A DNA stretch of 64,000 nt from Pseudidiomarina indica (GTDB taxonomy: Bacteria; Pseudomonadota; Gammaproteobacteria; Enterobacterales; Alteromonadaceae). Both the position numbers and the translations under genes were made by a program. The notes beneath the pieces were generated by a model. It saw only the letters and a program-made list of their open reading frames with translations. It did not search any database and was not told the origin of the DNA. The stretch is from the NCBI GenBank assembly GCA_029279945.1, contig JAJUHK010000012.1, forward strand, positions 1 to 64,000, in the 5' to 3' direction. Of this stretch, positions 18,296 through 29,346 are shown in pieces; the stretch's first letter is position 1, and each line of letters opens with the position of its first letter.

Positions 18296-19168
18296 CTATA
18301 TTGTATCCTGTGGATTCGTTGCATGGAAGTATTTGGCTTGCCATTGTTGCACCGCTTCTTCGATGAGTTGGGTTAGCGACAGTTTGGTAGTGGGGGTTAA
18401 CCCTAAAAACCGCAATGCAGCGAGCAGCTGGTCCTTCGCATCGGTCACGGTTAATGCTGGCGCATGATTCTGTTTGCTAAGTTTGCGACCATGGGTATCT
18501 CGTACGAGCGGGACATGGATAAATTGTGGCGTCTGTTGTGCTAGGCAGCGCCACAGGTTCAATTGCCAGCTGGTCGCGGTCAGTAAGTCCTCACCGCGCA
18601 CGATATGGGTTATCCCTTGGTCAATATCATCAATCACCACAGTCAGCTGATAGGTAAATAACCCGTCGCGTCGAAATAACACAAAGTCTTCCGCAGCAAA
18701 GGCTGGTTCGAGAGTGACAGTTCCCTGCCAACCATCGATAAATTGTAAAATTGGGTCATCGTTACGAAAGCGTATGGCAGCAGGTTCGGTGGTGACTGAT
18801 TTATTGCGGCAAACACCGGTATAGTAGGGGCCTAGGGATTTAATCTGTTTGCGTGTACACGCGCAACGGTAGGTGAGCTGCTGTGATTCAAGTTGTTGCA
18901 GCACCTGCTGGTAGCGTTCTAAGCGTTGGCTTTGGTAAATAATATCACCATCCCAATGTAATTCATGGTGTTTAAGTTGTTCGAGAATGATGAAGTCAGC
19001 ACCAGCGACGGCGCGGGGGGTATCGATATCTTCAATACGTACTAACCAACGGCCTTGATGTGAACGAGCATCGAGATAACTAGCGAGCGCGGCAATCAGC
19101 GAGCCAAAATGTAAGGGCCCCGACGGCGTCGGGGCAAATCGACCACAATAAGGGGATGTCGAGGGCAT
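18296..19168 (-). CDS. gluQ: Glutamyl-queuosine tRNA(Asp) synthetase
   Basis: A 290-residue truncated glutamyl-tRNA synthetase paralogue. HIGH-like region RFAPTPSGPLHFGSL, a zinc site (YRCACTRKQIKS followed by YYTGVC) and a KMSKS-like GRKLSKQN are present, while the anticodon-binding domain is absent, as expected. It attaches glutamate to queuosine in the anticodon of tRNA(Asp). It starts one base after the dksA stop, the usual dksA-gluQ pairing. Confidence 0.95.
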   Translation of the reverse strand: MPSTSPYCGRFAPTPSGPLHFGSLIAALASYLDARSHQGRWLVRIEDIDTPRAVAGADFIILEQLKHHELHWDGDIIYQSQRLERYQQVLQQLESQQLTYRCACTRKQIKSLGPYYTGVCRNKSVTTEPAAIRFRNDDPILQFIDGWQGTVTLEPAFAAEDFVLFRRDGLFTYQLTVVIDDIDQGITHIVRGEDLLTATSWQLNLWRCLAQQTPQFIHVPLVRDTHGRKLSKQNHAPALTVTDAKDQLLAALRFLGLTPTTKLSLTQLIEEAVQQWQAKYFHATNPQDTI

Positions 19169-19169
19169 A

Positions 19170-19622
19170 TTAGGCCCCGGTCAATTGTTTCTCTTTGATT
19201 TCAGCAAGGGTCTTACAATCGACGCACATATCAGCAGTTGGTCGAGCTTCTAGTCGACGAATTCCGATCTCAATACCGCATTGTTCACAGTAACCGAAAT
19301 CATTTGATTCAATTTGCTGGAGTGTCTTCTCAATTTTTTTGATTAACTTGCGTTCACGATCGCGTGTCCGCAGTTCCAAGCTAAACTCTTCTTCTTGTGC
19401 TGCTCGGTCAACTGGATCTGGGAAGTTGGCGGCTTCATCTTTCATGTGATGAACGGTGCGATCAACTTCTTCGCGGAGTTGCGCTCGCCACGCTTCAAGA
19501 ATTTTACGAAAATGCGCACGCTGCGCCTCATTCATGTACTCTTCATCCGGCCCGAGCTCATATGGCTCTAAACCAGCTTGCGCCAGAATGCCATGGGCTT
19601 TTTTCGGCTTTCCTTGAGGCAT
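19170..19622 (-). CDS. dksA: RNA polymerase-binding transcription factor DksA
   Basis: A 150-residue DksA: N-terminal helices, the acidic-tipped coiled coil, and a four-Cys zinc finger (YCEQCG and MCVDC) near residues 113-136. It binds RNA polymerase's secondary channel and with ppGpp resets rRNA and amino-acid promoter activity. The frame is open to 19736, but ATG 19622 with AGGAG upstream gives the family length. gluQ follows immediately. Confidence 0.97.
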   Translation of the reverse strand: MPQGKPKKAHGILAQAGLEPYELGPDEEYMNEAQRAHFRKILEAWRAQLREEVDRTVHHMKDEAANFPDPVDRAAQEEEFSLELRTRDRERKLIKKIEKTLQQIESNDFGYCEQCGIEIGIRRLEARPTADMCVDCKTLAEIKEKQLTGA

Positions 19623-19664
19623 TTTGGATCTCCTGTATGAGACGTTAATGGTAAAAGGTCGGTA

Positions 19665-19693
19665 CATATACCAGAAAGCAAAGCGCTTAGCAA
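19665..19693 (-). promoter_or_regulatory. Candidate extended sigma70 promoter for dksA
   Basis: On the minus strand, TTGCTA (19688-19693) and TATATG (19665-19670) are 17 bases apart, and TGG just before the -10 gives an extended -10. It sits between sfsA and dksA, so dksA can be expressed apart from sfsA. Confidence 0.5.
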
Positions 19694-20436
19694 TTGATTT
19701 TGTATTGAGGACCAGATCCGCTCTTGGTGTTTGCATGCACTACCGGCAGAGGTCTGTTTGGTTCAATTGCTGAGCTACTTAAGTTACAACTTAACGCATA
19801 AAATTCAACCCCTGCTGCTGCCGCTAATTCACACTGCTTTGCGTAAGTGTTATCGATATGGTGTGCGGCACTGACATTGTCAATGGCGGTGTGCATCACC
19901 ACATACATTACGACCGCTCGGTGGTTATCCGTTACCATATCCTGCAGACTCTTAAGATGAGCCACCGCCCGTTTGCTTACTGTATCTGGGAAATAACCAT
20001 TCAAACCATCTGCAAGGGTTACACTTTTAACTTCAATATACGTATGACGGCCGTCTGCATCGATACCAAACCAGTCGATGCGACGGTTATCGTAGCCGTA
20101 TTTACGCTCCGCAGTGAGGTGTTCTAGCTGTGACAATTGCGGGATAAGACCTTGTTGCAGCGCTTCGCCAGCGAGTTGATTGGCGCGGTGGGTGTTCACA
20201 CAAATCAGATGCCCTTGTGCAGTTTCTGCGAGCTCCCAGGTGTAGGCATATTTACGTTTGGGGTTATCGGAATGACTTAACCAGACGCGCATACCAGGCT
20301 CTGCACAACCTGTCATTGCGCCGGTGTTGGGGCAATGAACCGTTATAACTTCGCCATTTGCAAACGCCACATCAGCTAAGAACCTTTTGTATCGCTTTAT
20401 TAACACCGCTGGCGATAAACTCTTGAGAAACTGCAT
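19687..20436 (-). CDS. sfsA: Sugar fermentation stimulation protein A homologue
   Basis: A 249-residue SfsA-family protein (E. coli 234). It has [12 protein letters not shown], the OB-fold-like [21 protein letters not shown] and a nuclease-like core with [23 protein letters not shown]. The family was named from a maltose-fermentation phenotype in E. coli, and a nucleic-acid-related function is suspected but not settled. ATG 20436 is preferred because GAGGG precedes it; the in-frame ATG at 20448 is possible. It is divergent from pepB and 64 bases upstream of dksA, as in E. coli. Confidence 0.93.
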   Translation of the reverse strand: MQFLKSLSPAVLIKRYKRFLADVAFANGEVITVHCPNTGAMTGCAEPGMRVWLSHSDNPKRKYAYTWELAETAQGHLICVNTHRANQLAGEALQQGLIPQLSQLEHLTAERKYGYDNRRIDWFGIDADGRHTYIEVKSVTLADGLNGYFPDTVSKRAVAHLKSLQDMVTDNHRAVVMYVVMHTAIDNVSAAHHIDNTYAKQCELAAAAGVEFYALSCNLSSSAIEPNRPLPVVHANTKSGSGPQYKINC

Positions 20437-20504
20437 TGTCACCCTCATCTAGCTTCGATAGGATAGAATTATCAATCTCGAAACCATACTGGGAGCGTAT
20501 TCGC

Positions 20505-21791
20505 ATGTCTAGCACTGTAGCTGTCGTCATTTCTACGAACAAACCAACCTCAACCGCATGGAAAGCAAGCTCTGCTGTCATTTTAGGTGATTCGGGTGCA
20601 ACCATTTATCTCGGTGAACATGAAGCAGACAATCTTCGTAAGATTCAAAAAGCTGGTCGTCAATTGGATGCGATGGGCGTTGTTGCAGTGTCACTGCAAG
20701 GCTCGGAGTGGAACCTCGAACGGCAGTGGGCATTTGCGAAAGGTTATAGCGACACCCTATCAAAAAACCGTATCCAATGGGCAGGCGATGCTGAACAGTT
20801 AGACGCATTACAATCGACAGCTGCTTGGGTGCGGCGACTAATTAACTTACCGCCGAATGAAATTTATCCAGAATCGTTAGCACAGCAAATTGCCGAGCGT
20901 ATCCAAGCAGTAGGTGGTTCTGCAGTTTCTGTCACGACCTTAGTCGGTGACGCGTTACTGGAACATGGCTGGTATGGTATTCATACCGTCGGGCGAGCGA
21001 GTAAGCGCCCACCAGTTATGGCCATCATTGATTACAACCCAAGCCAACAAGCGGATGTTCCAGTTGATGCTGTATTAGTCGGCAAAGGCATTACCTTTGA
21101 TAGTGGCGGCTATAGCATCAAGAGCAGTGAAGGTATGGTTACCATGAAGTGCGATATGGGAGGAGCTGCTACACTAGCCGGTGCTTTGATATATGCGATT
21201 CAACAAGGTTTGCAAAAGCGCGTGCAATTAGTGATTTGTAGCGCCGAAAACTTAATCGATGGTAGCGCTTATAAACTGGGCGATATCATCACTTACAAAA
21301 ATGGCACTACCGTCGAGATCGTCAACACCGATGCGGAAGGGCGTCTCGTGTTAGCTGATGGTTTACTGTACGCGGGTGAAACTAAGGCCCCCTTAGTGAT
21401 TGACGCTGCAACCTTAACTGGCGCGGCTCAAGTGGCTGTGGGGACAGAATATAATGCCTTATTCAGTGTGGATGATGCATTAGCAGAGCAAACCTTAGCT
21501 ATCGCTGCACAGCAGCAGGAGTTGTTGTGGCGCTTACCACTGAATACGTGGCACCGAGAGAATTGTCCGTCAGCAGTTGCGGATACAGCGAATAGTCGCC
21601 CACAAAAAGGTGGTGGCTCAGGTGGCGCAAGTAATGCTGCCGGCTTTTTATTACGTTTCGCTCCAAACGAAGGAGCTGGCTGGTTGCATTTTGATATTGC
21701 TGGCGCCTATCACAATAGTGCTACATCAATGTGGGCGACAGGTGCAACTGCTCTAGGTTTTAGAACAATTGCGACAACGTTATTAAAGTAA
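20505..21791 (+). CDS. pepB: Peptidase B, M17 leucyl aminopeptidase family
   Basis: A 428-residue M17 aminopeptidase (E. coli PepB 427). The metal-binding core is VGKGITFDSGGYSIKSS and KCDMGGAATLAGAL, and the family signature NTDAEGRLVLADGL is intact. It removes N-terminal residues from peptides in the cytoplasm using two metal ions. ATG 20505 with GGGAG upstream gives the family length; the longer open frame back to 20436 would overlap the sfsA start and is rejected. It lies 3 bases before hrpB on the same strand. Confidence 0.92.
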   Translation: MSSTVAVVISTNKPTSTAWKASSAVILGDSGATIYLGEHEADNLRKIQKAGRQLDAMGVVAVSLQGSEWNLERQWAFAKGYSDTLSKNRIQWAGDAEQLDALQSTAAWVRRLINLPPNEIYPESLAQQIAERIQAVGGSAVSVTTLVGDALLEHGWYGIHTVGRASKRPPVMAIIDYNPSQQADVPVDAVLVGKGITFDSGGYSIKSSEGMVTMKCDMGGAATLAGALIYAIQQGLQKRVQLVICSAENLIDGSAYKLGDIITYKNGTTVEIVNTDAEGRLVLADGLLYAGETKAPLVIDAATLTGAAQVAVGTEYNALFSVDDALAEQTLAIAAQQQELLWRLPLNTWHRENCPSAVADTANSRPQKGGGSGGASNAAGFLLRFAPNEGAGWLHFDIAGAYHNSATSMWATGATALGFRTIATTLLK

Positions 21792-21794
21792 CCA

Positions 21795-24233
21795 ATGATA
21801 ACACCACAGGCGCTACCTGTTACCGCGCTGATTCATGATGTATTGCGGTTATTACCTAGTGCACCTGTGGTGTTAGAAGCGCCACCTGGTGCAGGTAAAT
21901 CAACCGCATTACCGATGGCGCTGTTGCAATCTTCCCAATTTACCGAGCGACAAATTTATTTGTTGCAGCCGCGTCGAATTGCGGCCCTATCCATAGCCCG
22001 TTTCCTGGCAGAACAATTGGGTGAAGCCGTAGGTGAAACTGTTGGATATCATATTCGTGGTGATGCCAAATACTCCTCGCATACCCGTCTATTGATTCTC
22101 ACGGAAGGGATGTTTACTCAATATATTCAGCGTGATCCAGAGTTGGCGAATGTTGGGTTAGTGATTTTTGATGAGTTCCACGAACGTAATCTGGCAACCG
22201 ATTTGGGGCTGGCGATGGCGCTGGAATCCGCCAGCATGCGGAGTGACTTAGGGCTGTTAGTGATGTCGGCAACCTTACCAGCCGCAGAAATTGCTGCGTG
22301 GTTAGGAACGGCGCATGTGTTGACAACGACCGGCCGGCAACATCCAATCACGGTGCATTATCGTCCGTGTAAGGCGAACCAATCGTGGTTATCGGCCGTG
22401 CCAGCGGTGATTCGTGAAGCGATGAACGTGGCTAAACTTGGCGTGTTGGTGTTTGTACCGGGTCGCCGGGAAATTGATGATTTATGTGATCAATTCGCGC
22501 ATAACCCCGAGTGGGATGTCATTCCACTACATCGGCACGTACCACAGACTATCCAACAGCAAGCCCTCCTAGCAACGTCAAAACGCCGACGGTTAGTGAT
22601 TGCTACTAACATTGCCGAAACCAGTATGACTATTGCGGGCATCGACGTGGTGGTGGATAGTGGCCGTGAACGACAAGCGTTATTTTATCCGCAACATGGT
22701 GTGACCAAGTTGGTCACACGTCGTATTAGTCTAGCCTCGGCAGTACAACGTGCAGGCCGAGCTGGCCGTCTCCAGCCTGGTCATTGTTTTAAGCTGTGGA
22801 GTAAAGCCGATGAGCATGGTTTACGTCAATATCATGCTGCGGAAATTGAAACTGCCGATTTAACAGGATTTCTGCTGGAATGTTTGCGTTGGGGTGCCAC
22901 TCCGACACAGTTACAATTCTTTACACCGCCTAACCGTGGTCATTTGGAGTACGCAGAGCAGTTGTTGAAACAACTGGGCTGTTACAGTACAAGTGGCGGC
23001 TTATCAGCCTTGGGGCAGCGTATTGCTGCATTGGGAACCGAGCCACGATTGGGTGCGATTTTGATTCACGCTCAGCAACAATCTGCGCGTCATACCGCCA
23101 CGGCTGCGTGGTTGGTGGCTCAGCTAGAATACCAAGTACCAGCCGGGCAATTTCCATTAACTTTAAAGCAAATGCCAGAACCAATGTTGCGGCGCTATCG
23201 GCATTGGTGTCGACTTCTTAAGGTGGAAGCAACATGCACCCCGCAGGAGGAATTTATTGCAGAGGTGTTATTGTGGGGATTTGCTGATCGTATCGCTCAA
23301 CGCCGCGGCAATACCCAGCGTTATTTATTGAGTAATGGTGCGGGTGCAATGCTGCACGAGACCGATTTACGCACTCGCGAACCGTGGTTGCTTGTGGTGG
23401 AGATGACCCGCACCGAGCACATAAGCGATGGCATCATTCAAATTGCTTGGCCGCTATGTGCTCGTGATCTAGATCATCCAGCGGTACCCCGCCAGCAACA
23501 AACGCTAGTGCGTTGGCATGGTCCACACCAACGATTGCGAACTGTTGTGGCCGATTGTATTGGTGCAATTGTCGTGCAGGAACGCCAGCAACATGAGGGA
23601 ATAACTGCTGAGGATCGCCGTCAAGCACTGACCCAGTACTTACAAGAACAACTACAGCAACACGGATGGCAGGCACTTAAATTGCCTCCGCAGACCCAAC
23701 AATGGTTGGCACGCATGACACTATTTGAAGAAATGCTTGCTGACGACGCGTGGCCGTCATTTGCACTTTCCACCCTCATTGAGCAGTTAGCAGAGTGGGC
23801 CGCTCCTTATTGGAGCCACATAGATAGTTTGGCTCAATTGCAGTCGTGGGATCCGTTATCCGCTCTTACTGCTCGTTTAACGTTTCAACAATTACAACAA
23901 TTTGAGCAACAATGTCCGAGTCGCTATCGAGTGCCTAGTGGCCGTGAACTGATGATAGATTATCTACAACAACCGCCTATTGTTGCAGCTAAACTCCAAG
24001 AGCTATTTGGCACACCAGTTAGCCCCACTGTTTGTGCTGGTAAAGTAAATCTTACCTTAGATTTACTCTCTCCAGCAGGACGATTGTTGCAACGAACAGC
24101 TGATTTAGCTAGTTTTTGGAAGACCGCTTATCCGTCTGTCAAAAAAGAGATGAAAGGGCGTTACCCCAAGCATCCATGGCCTGATAATCCCGAGCAAGCA
24201 GAACCAACCACAAAGGTGAAGAGACAGTTATAA
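21795..24233 (+). CDS. hrpB: ATP-dependent helicase HrpB
   Basis: An 812-residue DExH-box helicase with Walker A APPGAGKST (29-37), motif II DEFH (near 125), motif III SATL and motif VI QRAGRAGRLQPG. The DEFH variant and the C-terminal HrpB domain separate it from HrpA. Its cellular role is not established; RNA helicase activity is the family expectation. Its stop overlaps the mrcB start (TAATG), and the hrpB-mrcB pairing is conserved in gammaproteobacteria. Confidence 0.95.
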   Translation: MITPQALPVTALIHDVLRLLPSAPVVLEAPPGAGKSTALPMALLQSSQFTERQIYLLQPRRIAALSIARFLAEQLGEAVGETVGYHIRGDAKYSSHTRLLILTEGMFTQYIQRDPELANVGLVIFDEFHERNLATDLGLAMALESASMRSDLGLLVMSATLPAAEIAAWLGTAHVLTTTGRQHPITVHYRPCKANQSWLSAVPAVIREAMNVAKLGVLVFVPGRREIDDLCDQFAHNPEWDVIPLHRHVPQTIQQQALLATSKRRRLVIATNIAETSMTIAGIDVVVDSGRERQALFYPQHGVTKLVTRRISLASAVQRAGRAGRLQPGHCFKLWSKADEHGLRQYHAAEIETADLTGFLLECLRWGATPTQLQFFTPPNRGHLEYAEQLLKQLGCYSTSGGLSALGQRIAALGTEPRLGAILIHAQQQSARHTATAAWLVAQLEYQVPAGQFPLTLKQMPEPMLRRYRHWCRLLKVEATCTPQEEFIAEVLLWGFADRIAQRRGNTQRYLLSNGAGAMLHETDLRTREPWLLVVEMTRTEHISDGIIQIAWPLCARDLDHPAVPRQQQTLVRWHGPHQRLRTVVADCIGAIVVQERQQHEGITAEDRRQALTQYLQEQLQQHGWQALKLPPQTQQWLARMTLFEEMLADDAWPSFALSTLIEQLAEWAAPYWSHIDSLAQLQSWDPLSALTARLTFQQLQQFEQQCPSRYRVPSGRELMIDYLQQPPIVAAKLQELFGTPVSPTVCAGKVNLTLDLLSPAGRLLQRTADLASFWKTAYPSVKKEMKGRYPKHPWPDNPEQAEPTTKVKRQL

Positions 24234-26521
24234 TGAGCCGAACAAAGAAGCGCCCGAAGCAAGCATCATGGTTGCGTCGTTTATTGGTCTTTGGATTCAA
24301 ATTAACCATAGTCGGTGCCGTGATCCTGCTGGGATATCTTATCTATTTAGATGGTAGTGTGACGCAACGTTTTAGTGTTGAGCGTTACCAGGCTCCTGCC
24401 TTGGTGTATGGTCGCAGTTTAACCTTAGTTCCCCAGTCCACCATTAGCCGCGCGGAAGTTGTGGCCGAGCTGCAACGTCTTAAGTACGAGCAAACGGCCC
24501 AGGTTACAGATAGTGGTCAATATCGGCTGACTCAACATGGGCTAGAGTTTTATCGACGACCATTCGATTTCGCTGACGGTCCACAAATGGCACAACGTGT
24601 CCAAGTTAACTTTGCTGGTGACCGCATTCAATCGATTCATAGTCTACCTAATGGACATCCGCTAGAACGTATCCGTTTGGAACCTCCATATATTGGCCGG
24701 CTTGCCGGAGGGAGCGAAGAAAGTAGGTTATTGGTCGGTCTAGAACGAGTACCGAGCTTACTGATTGAAACCTTATTGTTAGTCGAGGATCGAGACTTTT
24801 ACCATCACTGGGGTATCTCCTTCACCGCTATTGCGCGCGCTGCTATTACGAACCTAATGGCGATGCGCACTGTGCAAGGGGGCAGTACCTTGACCCAGCA
24901 GTTGGTGAAGAATTTATATTTGAGTCGTGAGCAAACCCTCTGGCGTAAAGCGAATGAAGCACTGATGGCGCTTGTGCTGGATTATCGGTTTAGTAAAAAT
25001 GAAATTCTCGAAACCTATTTAAATGAAGTCTATTTCGGCCAAGATTTGGGCTCAGCTGTACATGGTATTGGTCTTGCGAGCCGCCTGTACTTTGGCAAGC
25101 AAGTGGAAGAACTTGATGCAGCAGATATCGCATTATTAGTGGGCGTTATCAAGGGGCCGTCGTATTACGACCCACGGCGCTATCCTGAGCGCGCGCAACA
25201 GCGCCGCGATTTGATTTTGCAGCTAATGTTTAACAACGATCTTATCAGCCAAACAGAATACCTGAGAAGCGTGAACCAGCCGATCATCCCGCCTGGTTCG
25301 GGTCGCTTAGTTACAGCCAATTTACCGCACTATATGGAGTTGGTTAAATATGAACTCGGCCAATTACGGTTACCCGATGATTGGCACCATGACGGCTTGC
25401 GAATTTTTACCTATTTTGATCCTGCGGCGCAGATTGCCGCTGAACAAGCGGTGCAGCAGCAATTACCCAAAATCAGTAAAGATAACGAGATTCAGGCGGC
25501 CGTGGTGGTCGCGAATCATCAACAGGCTGGTATTGCTGCGGTTGTCGGCGACAAAAATCCACGACGAGTCGGTTTCAACCGAGCCGTCGCAGCTATTAGA
25601 CCTATTGGTTCACTTATCAAACCCTTAATTTATGCGGAAGCACTTCAATCGACGGGCGCCCTTGAACTCGGTTCTATGGTATTGGATGAGCCGCTGAGCT
25701 TACCGCAGCCTGGCCAAGCTGATTGGGAGCCGCAGAATTACGATCGCGAGTTTAAAGGGGCCATGCTGGTTTATGATGCATTAATCCAATCACGTAATTT
25801 ACCAGCAGTGCGGGTGGGCTTAAGCGTTGGGGTTGAGCGAATAAGTTCGGTGTTGCAACAAAGTGGGGTTGAGTCACCGATCCCACATGTGCCTGCTATT
25901 ACGTTGGGGGCAGTGGCACTGTCACCGGTCGCGGTTACAGAAGTGTATAGTATGCTGGCACAACAAGGTGTACACCGCCCCTTACAAACAATTCAAGCGG
26001 TGACGAGTCATGATGGGGCGTTGATCTATGAACGTCCACACCCTGTAGGTAAACGAGTGTTCGATGATGCGGGAGGGTTTCTAATTAATTTTGGACTACG
26101 TGGTGTGGTTAATGAAGGAACTGGACGAGCGCTAACGGAATCGTTTGGTCTCAATCGATTGGCGGGCAAGAGTGGCACAACCAACGACTACCGCGATAGT
26201 TGGTTTGTCGCCTATGATCACCAACACGTAACCACAGTGTGGCTAGGGCGGGACGATAATAAGCCAATCCATTTAACGGGTAGTCGTGGTGCGTTGAAGG
26301 TGGTGCAGCAAATGTTAGCAGCGATGCCGTTGCATCCATTACAGCTGAGTGCTCCAGCGACGATTGAGGCGGGTGGTTTCCATGCGGAATTAGGGACACG
26401 TATTCCAACACATTGTGAACATGCTCGATTATTCCCTGCGGTCTATAAAAAATTACCCGAGAACCTCAGTTGCTCGGGTAATATTGAGGAAGAAAAATCC
26501 TGGTGGCAGCGCTTATTTTAG
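24233..26521 (+). CDS. mrcB: Penicillin-binding protein 1B
   Basis: A 762-residue bifunctional PBP. It has a basic cytoplasmic start, a membrane anchor (about 20-38) and a UB2H-like region. The GT51 glycosyltransferase has [10 protein letters not shown] (185-194) and [12 protein letters not shown] (216-227). The transpeptidase has catalytic SLIK (460-463), SRN and KSGTT (about 645). It polymerises and crosslinks peptidoglycan on the periplasmic side. It follows hrpB directly, and its last 9 bases overlap the end of hemL on the other strand. Confidence 0.96.
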   Translation: MSRTKKRPKQASWLRRLLVFGFKLTIVGAVILLGYLIYLDGSVTQRFSVERYQAPALVYGRSLTLVPQSTISRAEVVAELQRLKYEQTAQVTDSGQYRLTQHGLEFYRRPFDFADGPQMAQRVQVNFAGDRIQSIHSLPNGHPLERIRLEPPYIGRLAGGSEESRLLVGLERVPSLLIETLLLVEDRDFYHHWGISFTAIARAAITNLMAMRTVQGGSTLTQQLVKNLYLSREQTLWRKANEALMALVLDYRFSKNEILETYLNEVYFGQDLGSAVHGIGLASRLYFGKQVEELDAADIALLVGVIKGPSYYDPRRYPERAQQRRDLILQLMFNNDLISQTEYLRSVNQPIIPPGSGRLVTANLPHYMELVKYELGQLRLPDDWHHDGLRIFTYFDPAAQIAAEQAVQQQLPKISKDNEIQAAVVVANHQQAGIAAVVGDKNPRRVGFNRAVAAIRPIGSLIKPLIYAEALQSTGALELGSMVLDEPLSLPQPGQADWEPQNYDREFKGAMLVYDALIQSRNLPAVRVGLSVGVERISSVLQQSGVESPIPHVPAITLGAVALSPVAVTEVYSMLAQQGVHRPLQTIQAVTSHDGALIYERPHPVGKRVFDDAGGFLINFGLRGVVNEGTGRALTESFGLNRLAGKSGTTNDYRDSWFVAYDHQHVTTVWLGRDDNKPIHLTGSRGALKVVQQMLAAMPLHPLQLSAPATIEAGGFHAELGTRIPTHCEHARLFPAVYKKLPENLSCSGNIEEEKSWWQRLF

Positions 26522-27796
26522 CGCTGCAAATGCCACTTCAGCAGCGGCTAAGGTTGCCTCGATATCAGCATCAGTATGTGCTGCAGACATAAAGCCTGCT
26601 TCAAATGCTGATGGAGCTAAGTACACACCTTGTTCGAGCATACTGTGATAGAACGCGCGGAAGTGCTCGATGTTGCACTGCGTTGCCTGCTCATACGTGG
26701 TGACTTGGTTGGCGGTTGTGAAAAAGAAGCCAAACATGGAACCTGCTCGGTTGGTGGTGAAGGGGATACCAGCAGCGTCGGCACGTTGCTGTAAGCCATC
26801 GACCAACTTATCAACATTGGCATACAATGCAGGGTAGAGTTGTTCATCAGTAAGCTGTTCTAATGCCGCTACACCAGCAGCCATGGCAACGGGGTTACCT
26901 GATAAAGTACCGGCTTGGTAAACTGGACCAAGTGGTGCAATATAATCCATGATTTCACGTTTGCCGCCAAATGCACCGACCGGCATGCCACCACCAATCA
27001 CTTTGCCCAGGGTAGTGAGATCTGGGGTAATTTGATAGCGTTCTTGTGCACCGCCACGAGCGACGCGGAATCCAGTCATGACTTCATCAAAAATCAGCAC
27101 GCTGCCATAACGGTCGCAAACGTTGCGCAACCCTTCTAGAAAGCCAGGTACTGGAGGAATACAGTTCATATTTCCAGCTACCGGCTCAACAATAATAGCG
27201 GCAATTTGCTCGCCAACTTCGGCAAAAACCTTCTCAACTGAGGCTAAGTCGTTAAAGGTGACAGTGAGCGTGTGTTTAGCAAAGTCTGCTGGGATACCAG
27301 GTGAATTAGGGACGCCAAGGGTCAATGCTCCAGAACCTGCTTTAACCAGCAAAGAATCGGCATGGCCGTGGTAGCAACCTTCGAACTTCAGGATTTTATC
27401 CCGTCCGGTATAACCGCGCGCTAATCGGATTGCGGTCATAGTCGCTTCGGTTCCTGAGTTCACCATTCGCACTTTCTCGATTGAGGGTACTAACGACTTA
27501 ATTTTTTCTGCCATGGTAATTTCCATGGCCGTTGGCGTGCCAAAACTTAAACCACGCTCAACTGCTTGCAAGGTCGCTTCCCGGATAGCTGGGTGGTTGT
27601 GACCTAAGATCATGGGCCCCCACGAACCGACATAATCAATATACCGTTTGCCATCAGCATCGTACATGTAGGCGCCGTCGGCACGCTCGATAAATACTGG
27701 TGAGCCACCAACGCCATTAAATGCGCGCACAGGCGAGTTTACGCCACCAGGAATACTTTGTTGGGCTTGCTTAAATAACTCATCAGAACGTGACAT
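26513..27796 (-). CDS. hemL: Glutamate-1-semialdehyde 2,1-aminomutase
   Basis: A 427-residue PLP enzyme (E. coli 426). It starts [22 protein letters not shown] and carries the PLP Lys in [17 protein letters not shown] (near 265). It converts glutamate-1-semialdehyde to 5-aminolevulinate in the C5 pathway of heme synthesis. ATG 27796 is chosen over upstream in-frame starts by family alignment. It lies 28 bases after pyrB, with hemJ further upstream on the same strand. Confidence 0.97.
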   Translation of the reverse strand: MSRSDELFKQAQQSIPGGVNSPVRAFNGVGGSPVFIERADGAYMYDADGKRYIDYVGSWGPMILGHNHPAIREATLQAVERGLSFGTPTAMEITMAEKIKSLVPSIEKVRMVNSGTEATMTAIRLARGYTGRDKILKFEGCYHGHADSLLVKAGSGALTLGVPNSPGIPADFAKHTLTVTFNDLASVEKVFAEVGEQIAAIIVEPVAGNMNCIPPVPGFLEGLRNVCDRYGSVLIFDEVMTGFRVARGGAQERYQITPDLTTLGKVIGGGMPVGAFGGKREIMDYIAPLGPVYQAGTLSGNPVAMAAGVAALEQLTDEQLYPALYANVDKLVDGLQQRADAAGIPFTTNRAGSMFGFFFTTANQVTTYEQATQCNIEHFRAFYHSMLEQGVYLAPSAFEAGFMSAAHTDADIEATLAAAEVAFAALK

Positions 27797-27824
27797 TCGT
27801 TTCCTCATCAATCAATAAAAGGTA

Positions 27825-28841
27825 TTAGTAACTGTTACGCTTATCGCTGTACCAGTTAACGTCGCACTCGTATTTATCCACGAGCTCAGCAACCCCTAAG
27901 GTAAGTGCAAATAAAGCCATGCGTATGAGTACGCCATTATCCGCTTGGCGAAAGATGGCGAGGTTAGGGTTCTGATTTAAATCATTATCTAATTCATTGG
28001 CCTCGGCACGAGAGTCTCGTGGTAACGGGTGCATAATCACCGTATTTGGCTTGTAATGTTTCGTATAAATTTCACTATTTAGGCGGAATTTACCGCGATA
28101 TAAATCTGCTTCTTCTGGTGTGGTAAACCGCTCTTGCTGGATACGCGTTTGGTAGACAATATCGGCATCGAGCGAGCCGGATACCTGATCAGTAATGGTA
28201 ATTTGATGGTTAGCTCGAGTGAGTTCGTCGACGATGTAATCAGGCATTGCAAGTTCGCGCGGCGAAATCAGCGTGAAGCGAATATTTTTATACATGGCCA
28301 GTAACCGTGACAGTGAGTGCACGGTACGCCCGAACTTCAAATCACCCATCATGCAGATATGCATACCGTTGATATCGTGGCCGTGGTGTTGAAGTTCTTT
28401 TTTAATGGTGTATAAGTCAAGCAGTGCTTGGGTTGGGTGTTCGTTAGCGCCATCACCTCCGTTGATAACCGGTACCCGACTTCCTTCGGCAAATTCTGCG
28501 ACCGAGCCAGATTTAGGATGGCGCATTGCAATGATATCACTATAGCTGCTCAATACCCGTGCGGTGTCGTACAATGACTCACCTTTGGCTAGCGCAGAGC
28601 TTTCCATCCCAGTGGTTTCGCGAACATCCCCGCCGAGCAAATTAAACGCAGTACCGAAACTGACGCGGGTGCGGGTGGATGGCTCAAAAAACAAGTTACC
28701 AAGAATGGCACCTTCTAATACTTTAGTACGTTTTAACCGACGGGCATAAGGTTGCATGCGGTCAGCAGTTTGGAAGACAGTATGAATACTATCGAGGTCG
28801 AATTGCTCAACGGAAAGGATATTGGAACCGGTAAAATTCAT
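27825..28841 (-). CDS. pyrB: Aspartate carbamoyltransferase catalytic chain
   Basis: A 338-residue transcarbamylase with carbamoyl-phosphate motif FFEPSTRTRVSF, the aspartate-loop region and MHPLPRDSRAEANELD. It makes N-carbamoyl-aspartate in pyrimidine synthesis. ATG 28841 (MNFTGSNILSVEQF) is preferred over the longer frame to 28871. No pyrI regulatory gene follows, since hemL is next, so allosteric control through PyrI would need a distant gene. No pyrimidine-sensing leader was recognised in the 79-base gap upstream. Confidence 0.93.
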   Translation of the reverse strand: MNFTGSNILSVEQFDLDSIHTVFQTADRMQPYARRLKRTKVLEGAILGNLFFEPSTRTRVSFGTAFNLLGGDVRETTGMESSALAKGESLYDTARVLSSYSDIIAMRHPKSGSVAEFAEGSRVPVINGGDGANEHPTQALLDLYTIKKELQHHGHDINGMHICMMGDLKFGRTVHSLSRLLAMYKNIRFTLISPRELAMPDYIVDELTRANHQITITDQVSGSLDADIVYQTRIQQERFTTPEEADLYRGKFRLNSEIYTKHYKPNTVIMHPLPRDSRAEANELDNDLNQNPNLAIFRQADNGVLIRMALFALTLGVAELVDKYECDVNWYSDKRNSY

Positions 28842-28880
28842 GCTGAAAGGCCCTGCGGTGATTGCACACACTGGGCCAAT

Positions 28881-28889
28881 ACTGTAGCA
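28881..28889 (-). promoter_or_regulatory. Candidate extended -10 promoter for pyrB
   Basis: On the minus strand TGCTACAGT fits the extended -10 form and lies about 40 bases before the pyrB start in the hemJ-pyrB gap. No well-spaced -35 is evident. Confidence 0.3.
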
Positions 28890-28920
28890 GAAATCAGCTG
28901 TAAAAAGAATGTTTTTCGGC

Positions 28921-29346
28921 TTAAAACGGCTTTACTACAGCGAGAATAATGATGGCGAACAATGCCAACACCGGGATCTCGTTAAAAATCCGATAAAAAC
29001 GGGTACTGCGGATATTGTGCTGGTGCTTGAAATCATTCAACAGTTTAAAGCAGTAACCATGATAACCGTATAGCAAAGCCACAATGACCAATTTTACATG
29101 CAACCAAACACTGGCTTTAAGCCAAGCACTGCCATAACTCCACATGAGCGCAAGGCCAAAGACCAAGGTTAAAATCGCAAATGGTGTGACAAAATACAAC
29201 AAACGCCGCTCCATGATTTGAAACTGTTCATGAACGGCTCCCGACGGGTTTTGCGAGTGATAAACGAACAGTCGTGGCAGGTAAAATATTCCAGCAAACC
29301 AAGCCACCATAAAAATAATATGAAGAGCTTTAAACCAGAGAATCAT
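28921..29346 (-). CDS. hemJ: Protoporphyrinogen IX oxidase HemJ
   Basis: A 141-residue inner-membrane protein with about four membrane segments and the HemJ/UPF0093 pattern: ALHIIFMVAWFAGIFYLPRLFVYH at the start, given here as HIIFMVAWFAGIFYLPRL, then HVKLVIVALLYGYHGYC and FRIFNEIPV-like FYRIFNEIPVLAL near the end. It oxidises protoporphyrinogen IX to protoporphyrin IX in bacteria without HemG or HemY. Its place near hemL, with only pyrB between, supports a heme role. It is divergent from the DUF6776-type gene. Confidence 0.92.
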   Translation of the reverse strand: MILWFKALHIIFMVAWFAGIFYLPRLFVYHSQNPSGAVHEQFQIMERRLLYFVTPFAILTLVFGLALMWSYGSAWLKASVWLHVKLVIVALLYGYHGYCFKLLNDFKHQHNIRSTRFYRIFNEIPVLALFAIIILAVVKPF

